From the NCBI RefSeq assembly GCF_041381155.1, contig NC_091137.1:15185765-15249764 (forward strand): a stretch of 64,000 bases of DNA, given 5' to 3'. Under the pieces are notes generated by a model. That model was given only the letters and a program-made list of their open reading frames with translations. It had not been told where the DNA came from and did not search any database. This DNA comes from Argopecten irradians. Taxonomy: Eukaryota; Mollusca; Bivalvia; Pectinida; Pectinidae. Of the stretch, positions 21,158-34,623 are shown piece by piece. Both the position numbers and the translations under genes were made by a program. Positions within the stretch are counted from its first letter, which is position 1. Every line of letters starts with the position of its first letter.

Positions 21158-22074
21158 TACAGGTGGATGTTCTAAACAGGAAGTGGGACACTACACAGGA
21201 TGTGACCTTTTAACCTTTCACTGGAATGATCATAGACTTAGCCGGTTGTTCATAGGCGACTTGGTTTGATCAACCAGAAATTTAGAGAAGAAAGTGATAC
21301 AATTGACAGTGAGGTTAAATTACCAGGGGAAGTAACTCTGGTGGACAATGTAGAAGCATATCTAGATTACATGTTAGTTTGTGTGTAGTGTTGGTCGGTG
21401 CTACGCTTTTAGATAAGGATTATACTATTGGGACTTTCAGTGTAAGAAGATAAAAGAGTAATTAAGGAGAAATTGTCAGCTGACGAGGTACTTACACACC
21501 TAGCTTTATTTTAATTATTTCTCTAAAGACCACGGAAATTCAGTAGATAGAACAAGTTCATACAGAGACTCATGTAGAGTTTGGGAACTAAAACCGACGG
21601 CCTTTATATACAGCGGTTTGTTATGTAGAAAGTGGCCTTCATGACAATATTCTATAGTTTATAGAAGTTTTACCTATTCATGAAATACATGAGGGTCTTT
21701 TAACACAACGTTTTATTGCGTTGTGTAGGCATTGTTTGACATATGGCTGTATTTGTTTTGTGTAGGATATAAACCTTTTGCAACTTACAGTTCGAAGCTT
21801 TATGCATTTTGCTGTAATTATCGAAAATAAGTTCTGTCAGTGAACCGTACAGGATAGGCCTGTTATATGCAAAGTAGTTATGTTGGCATGACGACAGGGT
21901 ACTGTATATGCAAATACTAGTCCATATGTAGTGACATTAGGGCAGATACTAGGTGATGACAGCATGTTGACTCATCTCATTTTTATTGACCACAGTTATT
22001 CCAACCTATTGTTTGCCCCACTCTCTATACTATGTGTTTACTGTATCACACAGATCAGCCGTTATATTGATCAT
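21158..22074 (+). other. RAPGEF1 3' untranslated region or downstream sequence
   Basis: Non-coding sequence directly after the stop. I see no AATAAA before the array at 22075, so the 3' UTR may run into or past the array. Confidence 0.6.
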
Positions 22075-23362
22075 ACAGATTATAGAGATGAGATAGGTAC
22101 TAGTAGCTAGCTATAGAGATGAGATAGGTACTAGTAGCTAGCTATAGAGATGAGATAGGTACTAGTAGCTAGCTATAGAAGAGAGTATAGGTAGAGATGA
22201 GCTATATAGATGAGTAGGATAGAAGCTAGCTATAGAGATGAGATAGGTACTAGAGCTAGCTAGATGAGATAGGTACTAGTAGCTAGCTATAGAGATGAGA
22301 TAGGTACTAGTAGCTAGCTATAGAGATGAGATAGGTACTAGTAGCTAGCTATAGAGATGAGATAGGTACTGAGCTAGCTATAGAGATGAGATAGGTACTA
22401 GTAGCTAGCTATAGAGATGAGATAGGTACTAGTAGCTAGCTATAGAGATGAGATAGGTACTAGTAGCTAGCTATAGAGATGAGATAGGTACTAGTAGCTA
22501 GCTATAGAGATGAGATAGGTACTAGTAGCTAGCTATAGAGATGAGATAGGTACTAGAAGCTAGCTATAGAGATGAGATAGGTACTAGTAGCTAGCTATAG
22601 AGATGAGATAAGTACTAGTAGCTAGCTATAGAGATGAGATAGGTACTAGTAGCTAGCTATAGAGATGAGATAGGTACTAGTAGCTAGCTATAGAGATGAG
22701 ATAGGTACTAGTAGCTAGCTATAGAGATGAGATAGGTACTAGAGCTAGCTATAGAGATGAGATAGGTACTAGTAGCTAGCTATAGAGATGAGATAGGTAC
22801 TAGTAGCTAGCTATAGAGATGAATAGGTACTAGTAGCTAGCTATAGAGATGAGATAGTACTAGTAGCTAGCTATAGAGATGAGATAGGTACTAGTAGCTA
22901 GCTATAGAGATAGAGATAAGTGTACTAGTAGCTAGCTATAGAGATGAGATAGGTACTAGTAGCTAGCTATAGAGATGAGATAGGTACTAGTAGCTAGCTA
23001 TAGAGATGAGATAGGTACTAGTAGCTAGCTATAGAGATGAGATAGGTACTAGAGCTAGCTATAGAGATGAGATAGGTACTAGTAGCTAGCTATAGAGATG
23101 AGATAGGTACTAGTAGCTAGCTATAGAGATGAGATAGGTACTAGTAGCTAGCTATAGAGATGAGATAGGTACTGAGCTAGCTATAGAGATGAGATAGGTA
23201 CTAGTAGCTAGCTATAGAGATGAGATAGGTACTAGTAGCTAGCTATAGAGATGAGATAGGTACTGAGCTAGCTATAGAGATGAGATAGGTACTGAGCTAG
23301 CTATAGAGATGAGATAGGTACTAGTAGCTAGCTATAGAGATGAGGTAGGTACTAGTAGCTAG
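22075..23362. repeat. 31-bp minisatellite
   Basis: About 41 copies of TAGAGATGAGATAGGTACTA followed by GTAGCTAGCTA, with short deletion variants (GTACTGAGC, GTACTAGAGC). CTAGTAG and TAGCTAGCTA make each unit rich in small palindromes (ACTAGT, GCTAGC). Confidence 0.95.
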
Positions 23363-23739
23363 CCTCCATGTGATGAGTCTGTGGCAGTGTACTTAACTTA
23401 GTAGTGATATATACGTCAGGAGTTATATCCATTCACAATCACTTATAACTAATTAATGAACATGACGTCGTGTGCCTGGCTTTTTGTCATCATGGCAGAA
23501 AAATTGAATTTTGAATATATATGAGGAATTATTTATTACACTATTGTGTGTTGTAGATGTAGACAAAGTGTGTATAGATGTGTATGTAAGTAAGGAATGT
23601 TGGGCTTGACCGGTGCATTATTTATTGAAGTCTGATGTTAAAAATTGTTGAAGTTTTATATGGTGACTGTACACAAGTAAATGACACTTTAGCACATTAT
23701 TATGATGATCTGTGGTGGCTAAATGGTTAAGGTGACCTG
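23363..23739. other. Unassigned AT-rich sequence
   Basis: No open frame or repeat seen; may belong to the RAPGEF1 3' UTR. Confidence 0.4.
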
Positions 23740-25516
23740 ATGTATTATACCACACTAACTAAAGAGTTCTCACATTACAATGGTCCACAACAAATGTTAA
23801 AGGTGTTCTGACGTATTATACCACACTGACTAAAGAGTTCTCACATTACAATGGTCCACAACAAATGGTTAAGGTGTTCTGACATACCACACTGACTAAA
23901 GAGTTCTCACATTACAATAGACCACAACAAATGGTTAAGGTATTCTGACATACCACACTAACTAAAGAGTTCTCACATTACAATGGACCACAACAAATGG
24001 TTAAGGTGTTCTGACGTATTATACCACACTGACTAAAGAGTTCTCACATTACAATAGACCACAACAAATGGTTAAGGTGTTCTGACATACCACACTAACT
24101 AAAGAGTTCTCACATTATAATGGACCACAACAAATGGTTAAGGTGTTCTGACATACCACACTAACTAAAGAGTTCTCACATTACAATGGACCACAACAAA
24201 TGGTTAAGGTGTTCTGACATACCACACTTACTAAAGAGTTCTCACATTACAATAGACCACAACAAATGGTTAAGGTGTTCTGACGTATTATACCACACTG
24301 ACTAAAGAGTTCTCACATTACAATAGACCACAACAAATGGTTAAGGTGTTCTGACGTATTATACCACACTAACTAAAGAGTTCTCACATTATAATGGACC
24401 ACAACAAATGGTTAAGGTGTTCTGACATATCACACTAACTAAAGAGTTCTCACATTACAATAGACCACAACAAATGGTTAAGGTATTCTGACGTATTATA
24501 CCACACTAACTAAAGAGTTCTCACATTACAATGGACCACAACAAATGGTTAAGGTATTCTGACATACCACACTAACTAAAGAGTTCTCACATTACAATAG
24601 ACCACAACAAATGGTTAAGGTGTTCTGACATACCACACTGACTAAAGAGTTCTCACATTACAATAGACCACAACAAATGGTTAAGTTGTTCTGACGTATT
24701 ATACCACACTGACTAAAGAGTTCTCACATTACAATAGACCACAACAAATGGTTAAGGTGTTCTGACGTATTATACCACACTAACTAAAGAGTTCTCACAT
24801 TATAATGGACCACAACAAATGGTTAAGGTGTTCTGACATATCACACTAACTAAAGAGTTCTCACATTACAATAGACCACAACAAATGGTTAAGGTATTCT
24901 GACGTATTATACCACACTGACTAAAGAGTTCTCACATTACAATAGACCACAACAAATGGTTAAGGTGTTCTGACGTATTATACCACACTAACTAAAGAGT
25001 TCTCACATTACAATGGATCACAACAAATGGTTAAGGTGTTCTGACATATTATACCACACTAACTAAAGAGTTCTCACATTACAATGGTCCACAACAAATG
25101 GTTAAGGTATTCTGACATATCACACTAACTAAAGAGTTCTCACATTACAATAGACCACAACAAATGGTTAAGGTATTCTGACATACCACACTAACTAAAG
25201 AGTTCTCACATTACAATAGACCACAACAAATGGTTAAGGTGTTCTGACATACCACACTAACTAAAGAGTTCTCACATTATAATGGACCACAACAAATGGT
25301 TAAGGTGTTCTGACATACCACACTAACTAAAGAGTTCTCACATTATAATGGACCACAACAAATGGTTAAGGTGTTCTGACATACCACACTAACTAAAGAG
25401 TTCTCACATTACAATGGACCACAACAAATGGTTAAGGTGTTCTGACGTATTATACCACACTAACTAAATAGTTCTCACATTATAATGGACCACAACAAAT
25501 GGTTAAGGTCTCCTGA
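23740..25516. repeat. 66-71-bp tandem repeat, two length variants
   Basis: About 26 copies of AAATGGTTAAGGTGTTCTGA, then CATACCACACTAACTAAAG, AGTTCTCACATTACAATGG and ACCACAAC. Longer units replace CATACC by CGTATTATACC. The two length types occur in a mixed order. Confidence 0.95.
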
Positions 25517-26586
25517 CATTTTACCACGGGGCCCTCCACCTCTGGGTCTCATGTTGGAAACTCTCAGGACATACGATCAACTGTTTCATATTTTATTTCG
25601 TTTTAAGTGGTTTGCTTGTGTACAGCCACAGTTGTATATATAGTAGGCTGCAGTATTGAGTGCTGTAGTACTGGGTATGGTGCGATGTAATGTTGGAGGC
25701 ATTCATTCATTATGAGGTGACAAATGGGTGAACTAGTTTTAGTATGTAGCGATATTGTACAGCCATATTGAATGTGTTCATTGATGCTTGTATAGATATA
25801 CATATGTAATATATATGTTATAGAGCACTTGTTAGTGTCCACGCACCACAATGTACCATGTCCTGTTTATTTATATGTTATTATATTATTGACTAAGGGA
25901 TAGTTGTAATATCTCATTACCATTAGTTTGTCATAGTACATGTAGTTAGTGACCTATTTATTGAAGGGATTAAAGCATGACAAAGAGGGACAGGAGTATT
26001 GACAACCACTGGCCAATCTGACAGTTTAGAGCAGTAAATTATTCATTGTATAATATCAGATATACCACAAGTCATCTACCAATATAAAAAAGTCTTTTCT
26101 TGTCTCAACACATGGAACAAAAGACAGACACAGTGTTATCTTGAAACTTGGGCCAATACATTCAGTAATGACCCCTCCCCATTTATTTCTTGGGTAGGGA
26201 GGAAGCTTACTGCTGGTAAAATACAGTAGTACATGTATATGGAAATGGATGTAGGTAACAACTGACATACACTGTATGTACACTGGTGTCTGGCCTACAA
26301 TATGTCTTAGATAACTTTGTTCAAAGGTCAATGTTTTTTCACCAGTGTCAAGTAAAAATTTTATACACACATATATATATATATATGCAAGCAAAATCAT
26401 GATCTATTGGAAATATTCATCATGCAAAATGCATCATGACAATTCATAGGATTTGTAGCTTTTCCCCTCTTTCTCTTAAACTTTAATGAGGATTTACAAC
26501 CTGGTTTGGCCAAAGCTAATCTCCTACAGGGTCCTCAGGGAACTAAAAGTTGGATTGGAAGCAAGTTGTATCAGTCCTTGATTTAA
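25517..26586. other. Unassigned sequence
   Basis: Non-repetitive, AT-rich. Open frames on either strand are short and lack splice signals. An ATTAAA at about 25969 could serve as a polyadenylation signal for a plus-strand transcript; nothing firm. Confidence 0.4.
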
Positions 26587-26981
26587 AGGGCCACTACCTT
26601 TCCGAAACGGCTTTTAATTTTTAAAATAGGAATGTAAAACGAGATCAATAATTTTGTAGAGTCGCAGAAGTTATCAACTATACATTTACTAGCACACTTA
26701 TCATCACTTCAGAAATGTTTAATCAGAATAAACAAAATGTTAATTTTCATAACGCGGGTCGTTTTATGTTTCCCGCCGTCGTCCTAAATGCCGCGCGGTA
26801 GTTGACTATCACTGCGCCAGACGGCAAAACAGCGAAATGAACTGTTATCGTACATTAGACAGAGAATCTTGCATATGTTTGGTGTTGTAACCACGTCTTA
26901 AGCCATCGATATATATATTTTCTTTTGTTATTAATGTTTTTAAGAAACCTATAAATTTTGCTCCGAAAAGGTAGTGGGCCT
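26587..26981. mobile_element. TTAA-flanked MITE, copy 1
   Basis: Bounded by TTAA on both sides (26583-26586 and 26982-26985). Inverted ends AGGGCCACTACCTTTCCG and AAAGGTAGTGGGCCT. A closely similar element lies at 37143-37541; both share TTTTCATAACGCGGGTCG and TTTCCCGCCGTCGTCCTAAA inside. The TTAA target is typical of the piggyBac group; no transposase is present. Confidence 0.85.
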
Positions 26982-26985
26982 TTAA

Positions 26986-28014
26986 GGACATTTTACAGAT
27001 ACTAGACATCCATCAGTCGCTAGTGTGGTTCTACATTTGGAGGACCCTAGATAAATTATTGCATGATTCCATCCCTATTCCTTAACTAAAATGTTTCCAT
27101 AGACACAGTAAAGATTTTAAGTTTTCAATAGGAACAGTACAGATGATAAGTTCTTCAAATCTGTAATTTTTGCCTTTGGAAAATTTAAAATTAAGGAAAT
27201 TTCATCAGTTGAGGAAGGTTTGTGAAACTGAGAATTGGTTTTGTTTTATTGAACACAAATTTTGTCATAGTTTGTGGTCAGTTATGTTATAAAAAGAAAT
27301 GTAGTTATACTGCGCATTGTTGTGATAGAACTTATGCATTACAGAGATCATTTATACATTACAAATGTAGTATCATTCACACAAATCATTTTTGTAATTT
27401 ACATCAGACATTGTTCTGTGTTATTATGTTGGTCCTGTATAGGTGGTCAGGTCTGGGTATTATGTCCACATAATTGTACCAAGTCTGAGCAATGTTCCAT
27501 AGATCTGTATCACTTGGATGTTTTGTACTGGCAAAGCAAAAAAAATGGAACTGCTGATAATGGTTAGAGGTTAAACCCTCTCTTATAGAATTATCAATTC
27601 CAATACATCAATTAATGTATTGTTCTGCAAGAAAATTCAAGGTACAGAGGTGTGTACAATTTGAAATACCATCAAAGAATGTCACCTTCTCAATCATTGT
27701 GAGTAACTTAGAAAGATTTGGATCCACTCTGAGGGAAATTTGTATGAAAATAGTTATAATACAGGCTATAAATGGAGTGATAAATGTGAAGACTGGCAGG
27801 TAATAGTGTGTAAAGGGAGAGATATGGGGAGTATAATGTTAGATCATCTTTATCATGGTTTAGTGTCCATATGTAACAGCCATTGTTAATGTTTCCCTCA
27901 TTTCACCAATGTCTCAAGAGTATCACCGTTGTACTTACCACTTAGTAATACATTTCCCTCCCTCACAAATCTCTCAAAAGTCAACTACTCTATTACTTAC
28001 TATTTATCATACAT
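26986..28014. other. Unassigned sequence
   Basis: AT-rich, overlapping short open frames at 27222-27803 without splice signals or recognisable motifs. Confidence 0.4.
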
Positions 28015-28735
28015 ACTAAATCTCCCTCAATACTTAGTACTTACCACTAAATATCTCTTAATACTTAGTACTTACCACTAAATCTCCCTCAATACTTAGT
28101 ACTTACCACTAAATCTCCCTTAATACTTAGTACTTACCACTAAATCTCCCTCAATACTTAGTACTTACCACTAAATTTCCCTTAATACTTAGTACTTACC
28201 TCTAAATCTCCCTTAATACTTAGTACTTACCTCTAAATCTCCCTTAATACTTAGTACTTACCACTAAATATCCCTTAATACTGAATACTTACCACTAAAT
28301 CTCCCTCAATACTTAGTACTTACCACTAAATCTCCCTTAATACTTAGTACTTACCACTAAATCTTCCTTAATAGAATACTAAATCTTCCTTAATAGAATA
28401 CTTAGTACTTACCACTAAATCTCCCTTAATACTTAGTACTTACCACTAAATCTCCCTTGATACTTAGTACTTACCTCGAAATCTCGCTTAATAGAATACT
28501 TAGTACTTACCACTAAATCTCCCTTAATACTAAGTACTTCCCATTAAAGAATACTTAGTACTAACCACTAAATCTCCCATTAAAGAATACTTAGTACTTA
28601 CCACTAAATCTCCCTTAATACTAAGTACTTCCCATTAAAGAATACTTAGTACTTTCCACTAAATCTCCCATTAAAGAATACTTAGTACTTACCACTAAAT
28701 CTCCCATTAAAGAATACTTAGTACTTGCATCTAAA
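28015..28735. repeat. About 31-bp minisatellite
   Basis: About 24 copies of TAAATCTCCCTTAATACTTA followed by GTACTTACCAC, with variants containing AATAGAATACTTAG or CATTAAAGAATACTTAG. On the minus strand each unit shows GTGGTAAGTACTAAG, which resembles a 5' splice site; no exon was found next to it. Confidence 0.9.
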
Positions 28736-28869
28736 TCTCCCTCACAAGTCTTCCAGATATTTATTGCTTATTATTAATAACACATACTTACTGTATCTCC
28801 CTTCCCTCACAAATCGCTAGTAGGAAACTTGCAAACTAGATTCCCTTGCCTTACAATTCTCCCCCAGTT

Positions 28870-30060
28870 GGACACTCAAATAGTACTTATTATTGGTTAT
28901 ACATACTGTATCTCCCTCGCCTCACAGATCTCCCCCAGTAGAACACTCTAGTACTGTATCTGTTATACATACTGTATCTCCCTCACCTTACAGATCTCCC
29001 CCAGTAGAACACTCTAGTACTGTATCTGTTATACATACTGTATCTCCCTCGCCTCACAGATCTCCCCCAGTAGAACACTCTAGTACTTTATCTGTTATAC
29101 ATACAATTCATCCTCGCCTCACAGATCTCCCCCAGTAGAACACTCTAGTACTGTATCTGTTATACATACTGTATCTCCCTCGCCTCACAGATCTCCCCCA
29201 GTAGAACACTCTAGTACTGTATCTGTTATACATACCGTATCATCCTCGCCTCACAGATCTTCCCCAGTAGAACACACTAGTACTGTATCTGTTATACATA
29301 CTGTATCTCCCTCACCTCACAGATCTCCTCCAGTAGAACACTCTAGTACTGTATCTGTTATACATACTGTATCTCCCTCACCTCACAGATCTCCTCCAGT
29401 AGAACACACTAGTACTGTATCTGTTATACATACTGTATCTCCCTCACCTTACAGATCTCCCCCAGTAGAACACTCAAGTACTGTATCTGTTATACATACT
29501 GTATCTCCCTCGCCTCACAGATCTCCCCCAGTAGAACACTCTAGTACTGTATCTGTTATACATACTGTATCTCCCTCACCTCACAGATCTCCCCCAGTAG
29601 AACACTCTAGTACTGTATCTGTTATACATACTGTATCTCCCTCACCTTACAGATCTCCCCCAGTAGAACACTCTAGTACTTTATCTGTTATACATACTGT
29701 ATCTCCCTCGCCTCACAGATCTCCTCCAGTAGAACACACTAGTACTGTATCTGTTATACATACTGTATCTCCCTCGCCTCACAGATCTCCCCTAGTAGAA
29801 CACTCTAGTACTGTATCTGTTATACATACTGTATCTCCCTCGCCTCACAGATCTCCCCCAGTAGAACACTCTAGTACTGTATCTGTTATACATACTGTAT
29901 CTCCCTCGCCTCACAGATCTCCCCCAGTAGAACACTCTAGTACTGTATCTGTTATACATACTGTATCTCCCTCGCCTCACAGATCTCCCCCAGTAGAACA
30001 CTCTAGTACTGTATCTGTTATACATACTGTATCTCCCTCACCTCACAGATCTCCTCCAGT
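28870..30060. repeat. 66-bp tandem array with acceptor-like junctions and an open plus-strand frame
   Basis: About 17-18 copies of AGATCTCCCCCAGTAGAACA, CTCTAGTACTGTATCTGTTA, TACATACTGTATCTCCCTCA and CCTCAC. The length is a multiple of three, so a plus-strand frame stays open through several units (repeat of about RSPPVEHSSTVSV plus IHTVSPSPH). The pyrimidine run ending CTCACCTCACAG looks like a good 3' splice site in every copy. Confidence 0.93.
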
Positions 30061-30144
30061 AGAAAACTTACCACAATCCTTGTACAATACCTTCCCCAGA
30101 CCTAAAGTACTTGTTGGGCCAGATACATCACTTCCCTTTATTTA
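30045..30144 (+). CDS. Possible last exon of an unidentified plus-strand transcript
   Basis: From the last acceptor-like CCTCACCTCACAG the repeat frame leaves the array and continues with unique sequence: SPPVENLPQSLYNTF, then PRPKVLVGPDTSLPFI and a stop at about 30142-30144. The unique part has protein-like composition and no stop, but I found no upstream exon to join it to, no polyadenylation signal and no homologue. Confidence 0.25.
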
Positions 30145-30358
30145 ACCTTTAGACCTGTTGGTGTGTAAGGATTGGAGTGATGGATGATAGTTTACAAGTG
30201 TTGTAGTATCTTTAGCTGGTTACAATTCCGTTACTACTACCAACAAGGATATCCTCTCCACAATACAGACCCATACATGATTAATTTACTTCCATGTATA
30301 CAAATCAATATCAAAGCAAAACATCAGAAATGATTAATATGTCCTGATTAACCTTTTT

Positions 30359-31782
30359 AGGTCATCTGACCCGAAGGGTCAGGATGACCTATAGTCGTCA
30401 TGTTTCGTCCGTCGTCGTCCGCCGTGCGCCGTCCGCCGTCCGCCGTGCGTTAACTTTTCACATTTTGAACTTCTTCTCAAGTTCTACCAGTGCGTTTTGG
30501 CTGAAACTTGCATGAAATGATCCTGCCATGGTCCCGACAAAGTGTTGTTATTTTTCGGGTCGATCCGAAATTCAAAATGGCCGCCACAGCCGCCATCTTG
30601 AAAACACATTTTGAACTTCTTCTCAAGTTCTACCGGTGCAATTAGGCTGAAACTTGCATGAAATGATCCTGACATGGTCCCGACAAAGTGTTGTTATTTT
30701 TCGGGTCGATCCGAAATCCAAGATGGCCGCCAAAGCCGCCATCTTGAAAGCACATTTTGAACTTCTTCTCAAGTTCTACCGGTGCGATTTGGCTGAAACT
30801 GGCATGAAATGATCCTGATATGGTCCCGACTAAGTGTTGTTATTTTTCGGGTCGATCCGTAATTCAAGATGGCCGCCACAGCCGCCATCTTGAAAATACA
30901 TTTTGAACTTCTTCTCAAGTTCTACCAGTGCGTTTTGGCTGAAACTTGCATGAAATGATCCTGACATGGTCCCGACTAAGTGTTGTTATTTTTCGTGTCG
31001 ATCCGAAATTCAAAATGGCCGCCAAAGCCGCCACCTTGAAAACACATTTTGAACTTCTTCTCAAGTTCTACCGGTGCGATTAGGCTGAAACTTGCATGAA
31101 ATGATCCTGACATGGTCCCGACAAAGTGTTGTTATTTTTCGGGTCGATCCGAAATTCAAGATGGCCGCCACAACCGCCATCTTGAAAACACATTTTGAAC
31201 TTCTTCTCAAGTTCTACCGGTGCGATTTGGCTGAAACTGGCATGAAATGATCCTGATATGGCCCGACAAAGTGTTCTTATTTTTCGGGTCGATCCGTAAT
31301 CCAAGATAGCCGCCAAAGCCGTCATCTTGAAAATACATTTTGAACTTCTCAAGTTCTACCAGTGCGATTTGGCTGAAACTTGCATGAAATGATCCTGACA
31401 TGGTCCTGACAAAGTGTTGTTATTTTTCGGGTCAATCGGAAAACCAAGATGGCCGCCACAGCCGCCATCTTTAAAACACATTTTGAACTTCTTCTCAAGT
31501 TGTGCGATTTGGCTGAAACTTGCATGAAATGATCCTGACATGGTCCCGACAAAGTGTTGTTACATCTCTTGTTGATCCCAAATCGAAGATGGCTACCATG
31601 ACACTATATCTAATTAACTTCCTACATGTTAAGGCCCTTTGGCCTCTTGTTTGAAAGAAAATTTGTTGAAAGAAATTGAAAATGATCCTGACACGGTCCT
31701 GACAAAGTGACACCATATGAAATTAAATTTACTATTGCCAAGGTAGTCAGATGACCGTTAAGGCCCTTTGGGCCTCTTGTTC
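30359..31782 (+). mobile_element. Non-autonomous element with tandem core rich in AAGATGGCCGCC
   Basis: Left end AGGTCATCTGACCCGAAGGG, then TCAGGATGACCT, is a hairpin followed by a CGTCCG-rich run; the core is about eight units near 145 bp with TTGAACTTCTTCTCAAGTTC, TGGCTGAAACTTGCATGAAA and AAGATGGCCGCCACAGCCGC. Two termini follow: TTAAGGCCCTTTGGCCTCTT near 31630 and GTCAGATGACCGTTAAGGCC, CTTTGGGCCTCTTGTT near 31780. Many minus-strand open frames of 60-90 codons follow the tandem unit and are not genes. Confidence 0.8.
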
Positions 31783-33249
31783 TCTGATAAAATAAAAACA
31801 TATTTGGCTCTCCCTACAATAAACAGAGAAACCCTGTACTAGTTTGGTAATGATGATTAAACAAAATTCTATACATTTAGCTTGTTTACATACAAAAATA
31901 ATTTACTAGATGCTCAACTTGAATTGTTTTCATACCAAGATATGTTGCTTATGTTATAGAAATAAAATCTATTATAAAAAAAGTTTGCAACAGATACCTC
32001 AAACCTTGGAACCACCTAGATTTACAAAATACAAAGAATACAGTGTATATAACTTTATAGTACTAATCTTCCTGACTGTGCCTTGAATTGTAATGCAATT
32101 CAAGTTTTAAAAAAGTGCTTTTAACTTGGTTTTGTTATATTTTTGTTTTTTGTTAAAATTCATCCCACTTTATTTTAATTGCACATTTTGTCAAAAGAAT
32201 ATTATACAGCTTTCATATTTGAAAAATAGTGGAAGTACTTGGTGATTTACAAGCTTTATTTATGGTGATATGATTGTTTGATTGTGAAGGGATTTTCACA
32301 TGCTATGTTGCTTTTATCACAGTGTGACCAAAGATTTTAGAACCAGCATGATTGATCTCCCCTACAAAGTGATCTCCCCTACGCTCCGAACATCATTGAT
32401 AAATGAATAAAGGTAACTTGTTGTGGATGTCAATAATCAACTACCAAAAAAATTGTCATGAAATTGATGTTAAATTAACAACTTTATGCTGCATTTAACC
32501 CTATAAGAAAATATAACTGATAACTATATTGATATCATAAGTTTGAACATATAAATTATAAACATTGGTTTAAGTATTAAAATAAAGTCCTTTTCATAGG
32601 GTGTTCACCAAGGAGAAGCAGTAACACATTAAATTTGATGATACTTGTGTATCTGTTTATCTGTAGATAATGTTATACTGGTATGCTGCCAGATGTTTAT
32701 TTATTTATACAATGTTAATGAGTTACCAGTATTTATGCATATTAACCCTATGTAATTACGTAATGTAGTATGAACTTGTGCGTGTATTTACAAATATCCC
32801 AATGAATTTCTTTTCAAAAGTGTACATTTCGTTAATCATGTGTAAAGTATCAATAGGAGTGAATATTTAAAACCTTGTGTAATATTTGTGTACACTGTAT
32901 TATGTTATTTATACCCATCCATAGACTGTGGTACTGTATATCTGTGTCAGTTTTACAATGTGTTAATGGTGCATAGGTTTGTTATGTTAAATCGCTGATG
33001 AACCCATTCTTTGTCAATGTGATATTTCTTCCTTCTCCTCTCTCTCTATCCATGTGTTGTGTGTCCTCATCACTCTCATCTTCTCATTATCACAGACACT
33101 AAGCTGTACCAAGACATACAGAAATAACATAAATAAAACTGTCAATACAGTAGAGTCTTATTGTCTGTTATACAATAAAACATGATCCTAACCACATCCT
33201 GGGAACAACCTAATGACTTTGTTATATGCATGCTAATATACACAAGGGT
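31783..33249. other. AT-rich unassigned sequence
   Basis: No coding frames. AATAAA motifs occur near 32404, 32580 and 33130; a CTCATTATCACAG|ACACTAAG near 33090 could be an acceptor of an untranslated last exon, but this is weak. Confidence 0.35.
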
Positions 33250-33960
33250 TTTATTTATTGGGACTGCAGTCCTTATTGGGTCAAGCATACCTTTAGGGGA
33301 CAGTTAAAGGGACTGTGGTCCTTATTGGGTCAAATATGCCCTGAGGGGACAGTTTAAGGGACTGCAGTCCTTATTGGGTCAAGCATACCTTGAGGGGACA
33401 GTTTAAGGGACTGTCGTCCTTATTGGGTCAAATATGCCTTGAGGGGACAGTTAAAGGGACTGTCGTCCTTATTGGGTCAAATATGCCTTGAGGGGACAGT
33501 TTAAGGGACTGTCGTCCTTATTGGGTCAAATATGCCTTGAGGGGACAGTTTAAGGGACTGTCGTCCTTATTGGGTCAAATATGCCTTGAGGGGACAGTTT
33601 AAGGGACTGTCGTCCTTATTGGGTCAAATATGCCTTGAGGGGACAGTTTAAGGGACTGTCGTCCTTATTGGGTCAAATATGCCTTGAGGGGACAGTTAAA
33701 GGGACTGTGGTCCTTATTGGGTCAAATATGCTTTGAGGGGACAGTGAAGGGACTCTGGTCCTTAATTGGGTCAAGCATGCCTTGAGGGGACAGTTAAAGG
33801 GACTGCAGTCCTTATTGGGTCAAATATGCCTTGAGGAGACAGTTTAAGGGACTGCAGTCCTAATTGGGTCAAACATGCCTTAGGGTAAATTAATCCTTTA
33901 GGTACAATTAAAGGGACTGCAGTCCTTATTGGGTCAAACATGTCTTTAGGGGACGGTTAA
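33250..33960. repeat. 49-bp tandem repeat
   Basis: About 14 copies of TTGAGGGGACAGTTTAAGGG, ACTGTCGTCCTTATTGGGTC and AAATATGCC. Variants near the edges read ACTGCAGTCC. Confidence 0.93.
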
Positions 33961-34600
33961 AGGGACTGGGAGACCAGTGACATCAGCATCTAATGTGAAT
34001 GTTACACAGATCACTTTGAATTGGTGATGAATATGGTGCAGAGTTGACCTAAAACCAAGGCTCTTAATGATACCTTTATAAAGGACAATTGACATGGATG
34101 AAAGATGTTCCATCTTAAGATGTAAGTGCTGCACAGGCGACCTTTGATCAATAAAATCGATGTTTGTGTTGAGGTCGACTTTCTGGCCTGAGAAGTCTGT
34201 ATTTGCGTATATGACCTTTTGGTCAATGAAAATTGCATAGGTAATGAATGCTGTACATTTAATTTATTGTCCAATGACATAGGGAACTTTTGGACAATAA
34301 AAGTGACATTGGTATCTGCAATTGACCTTTTGGACAATAAAAGTGGCATTGGTATGCTGCAGTTGACCTGTGGGCAAATTAAATGTACATTGGCGGTGAT
34401 TGCTGTACTGTTGATTTGGTCAATACAACCAGCATACCGGGTGGGTGTATTCATGTATGTTTCAGTTTACATTGACTGGTATATGCTTTTCAGATGACGT
34501 GTAGACTAGTAACATTGAGGAGTATGCTGCTCGCTGTTGACGTTATGGAGTTTTGGCTAACGTTAGTGCATACTCTTAGCATAGACTTCAAAAATAGAAA
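33961..34600. other. Degenerate repeat flank
   Basis: Contains loosely repeated GACCTTTTGGACAATAAAAG and ACATTGGTATGCTGCAGTTG segments (about 34190-34400). Open frames on both strands overlap here and look fortuitous. Confidence 0.4.
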
Positions 34601-34609
34601 TTAACAAAT

Positions 34610-34623
34610 TTTATTTGTTTATT
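34610..34623 (-). terminator. Candidate polyadenylation signals of the 162-residue gene
   Basis: Two AATAAA hexamers on the minus strand (34615-34610 and 34623-34618), about 100 bases downstream of the stop at 34722. Confidence 0.5.

Noticed and set aside
25603..26400. Minus frames of 82 and 114 codons
   Set aside because: Low-complexity, Tyr/Ile/Cys-rich translation of AT-rich DNA without splice support.
30484..31716. Overlapping minus-strand frames of 60-90 codons (FHASFSQIAPVELEK)
   Set aside because: Explained by the tandem core of the element 30359-31782.
34011..34497. Overlapping frames of 147 and 92 codons on opposite strands
   Set aside because: No splice borders, lie in a degenerate repeat flank, and no recognisable motif.
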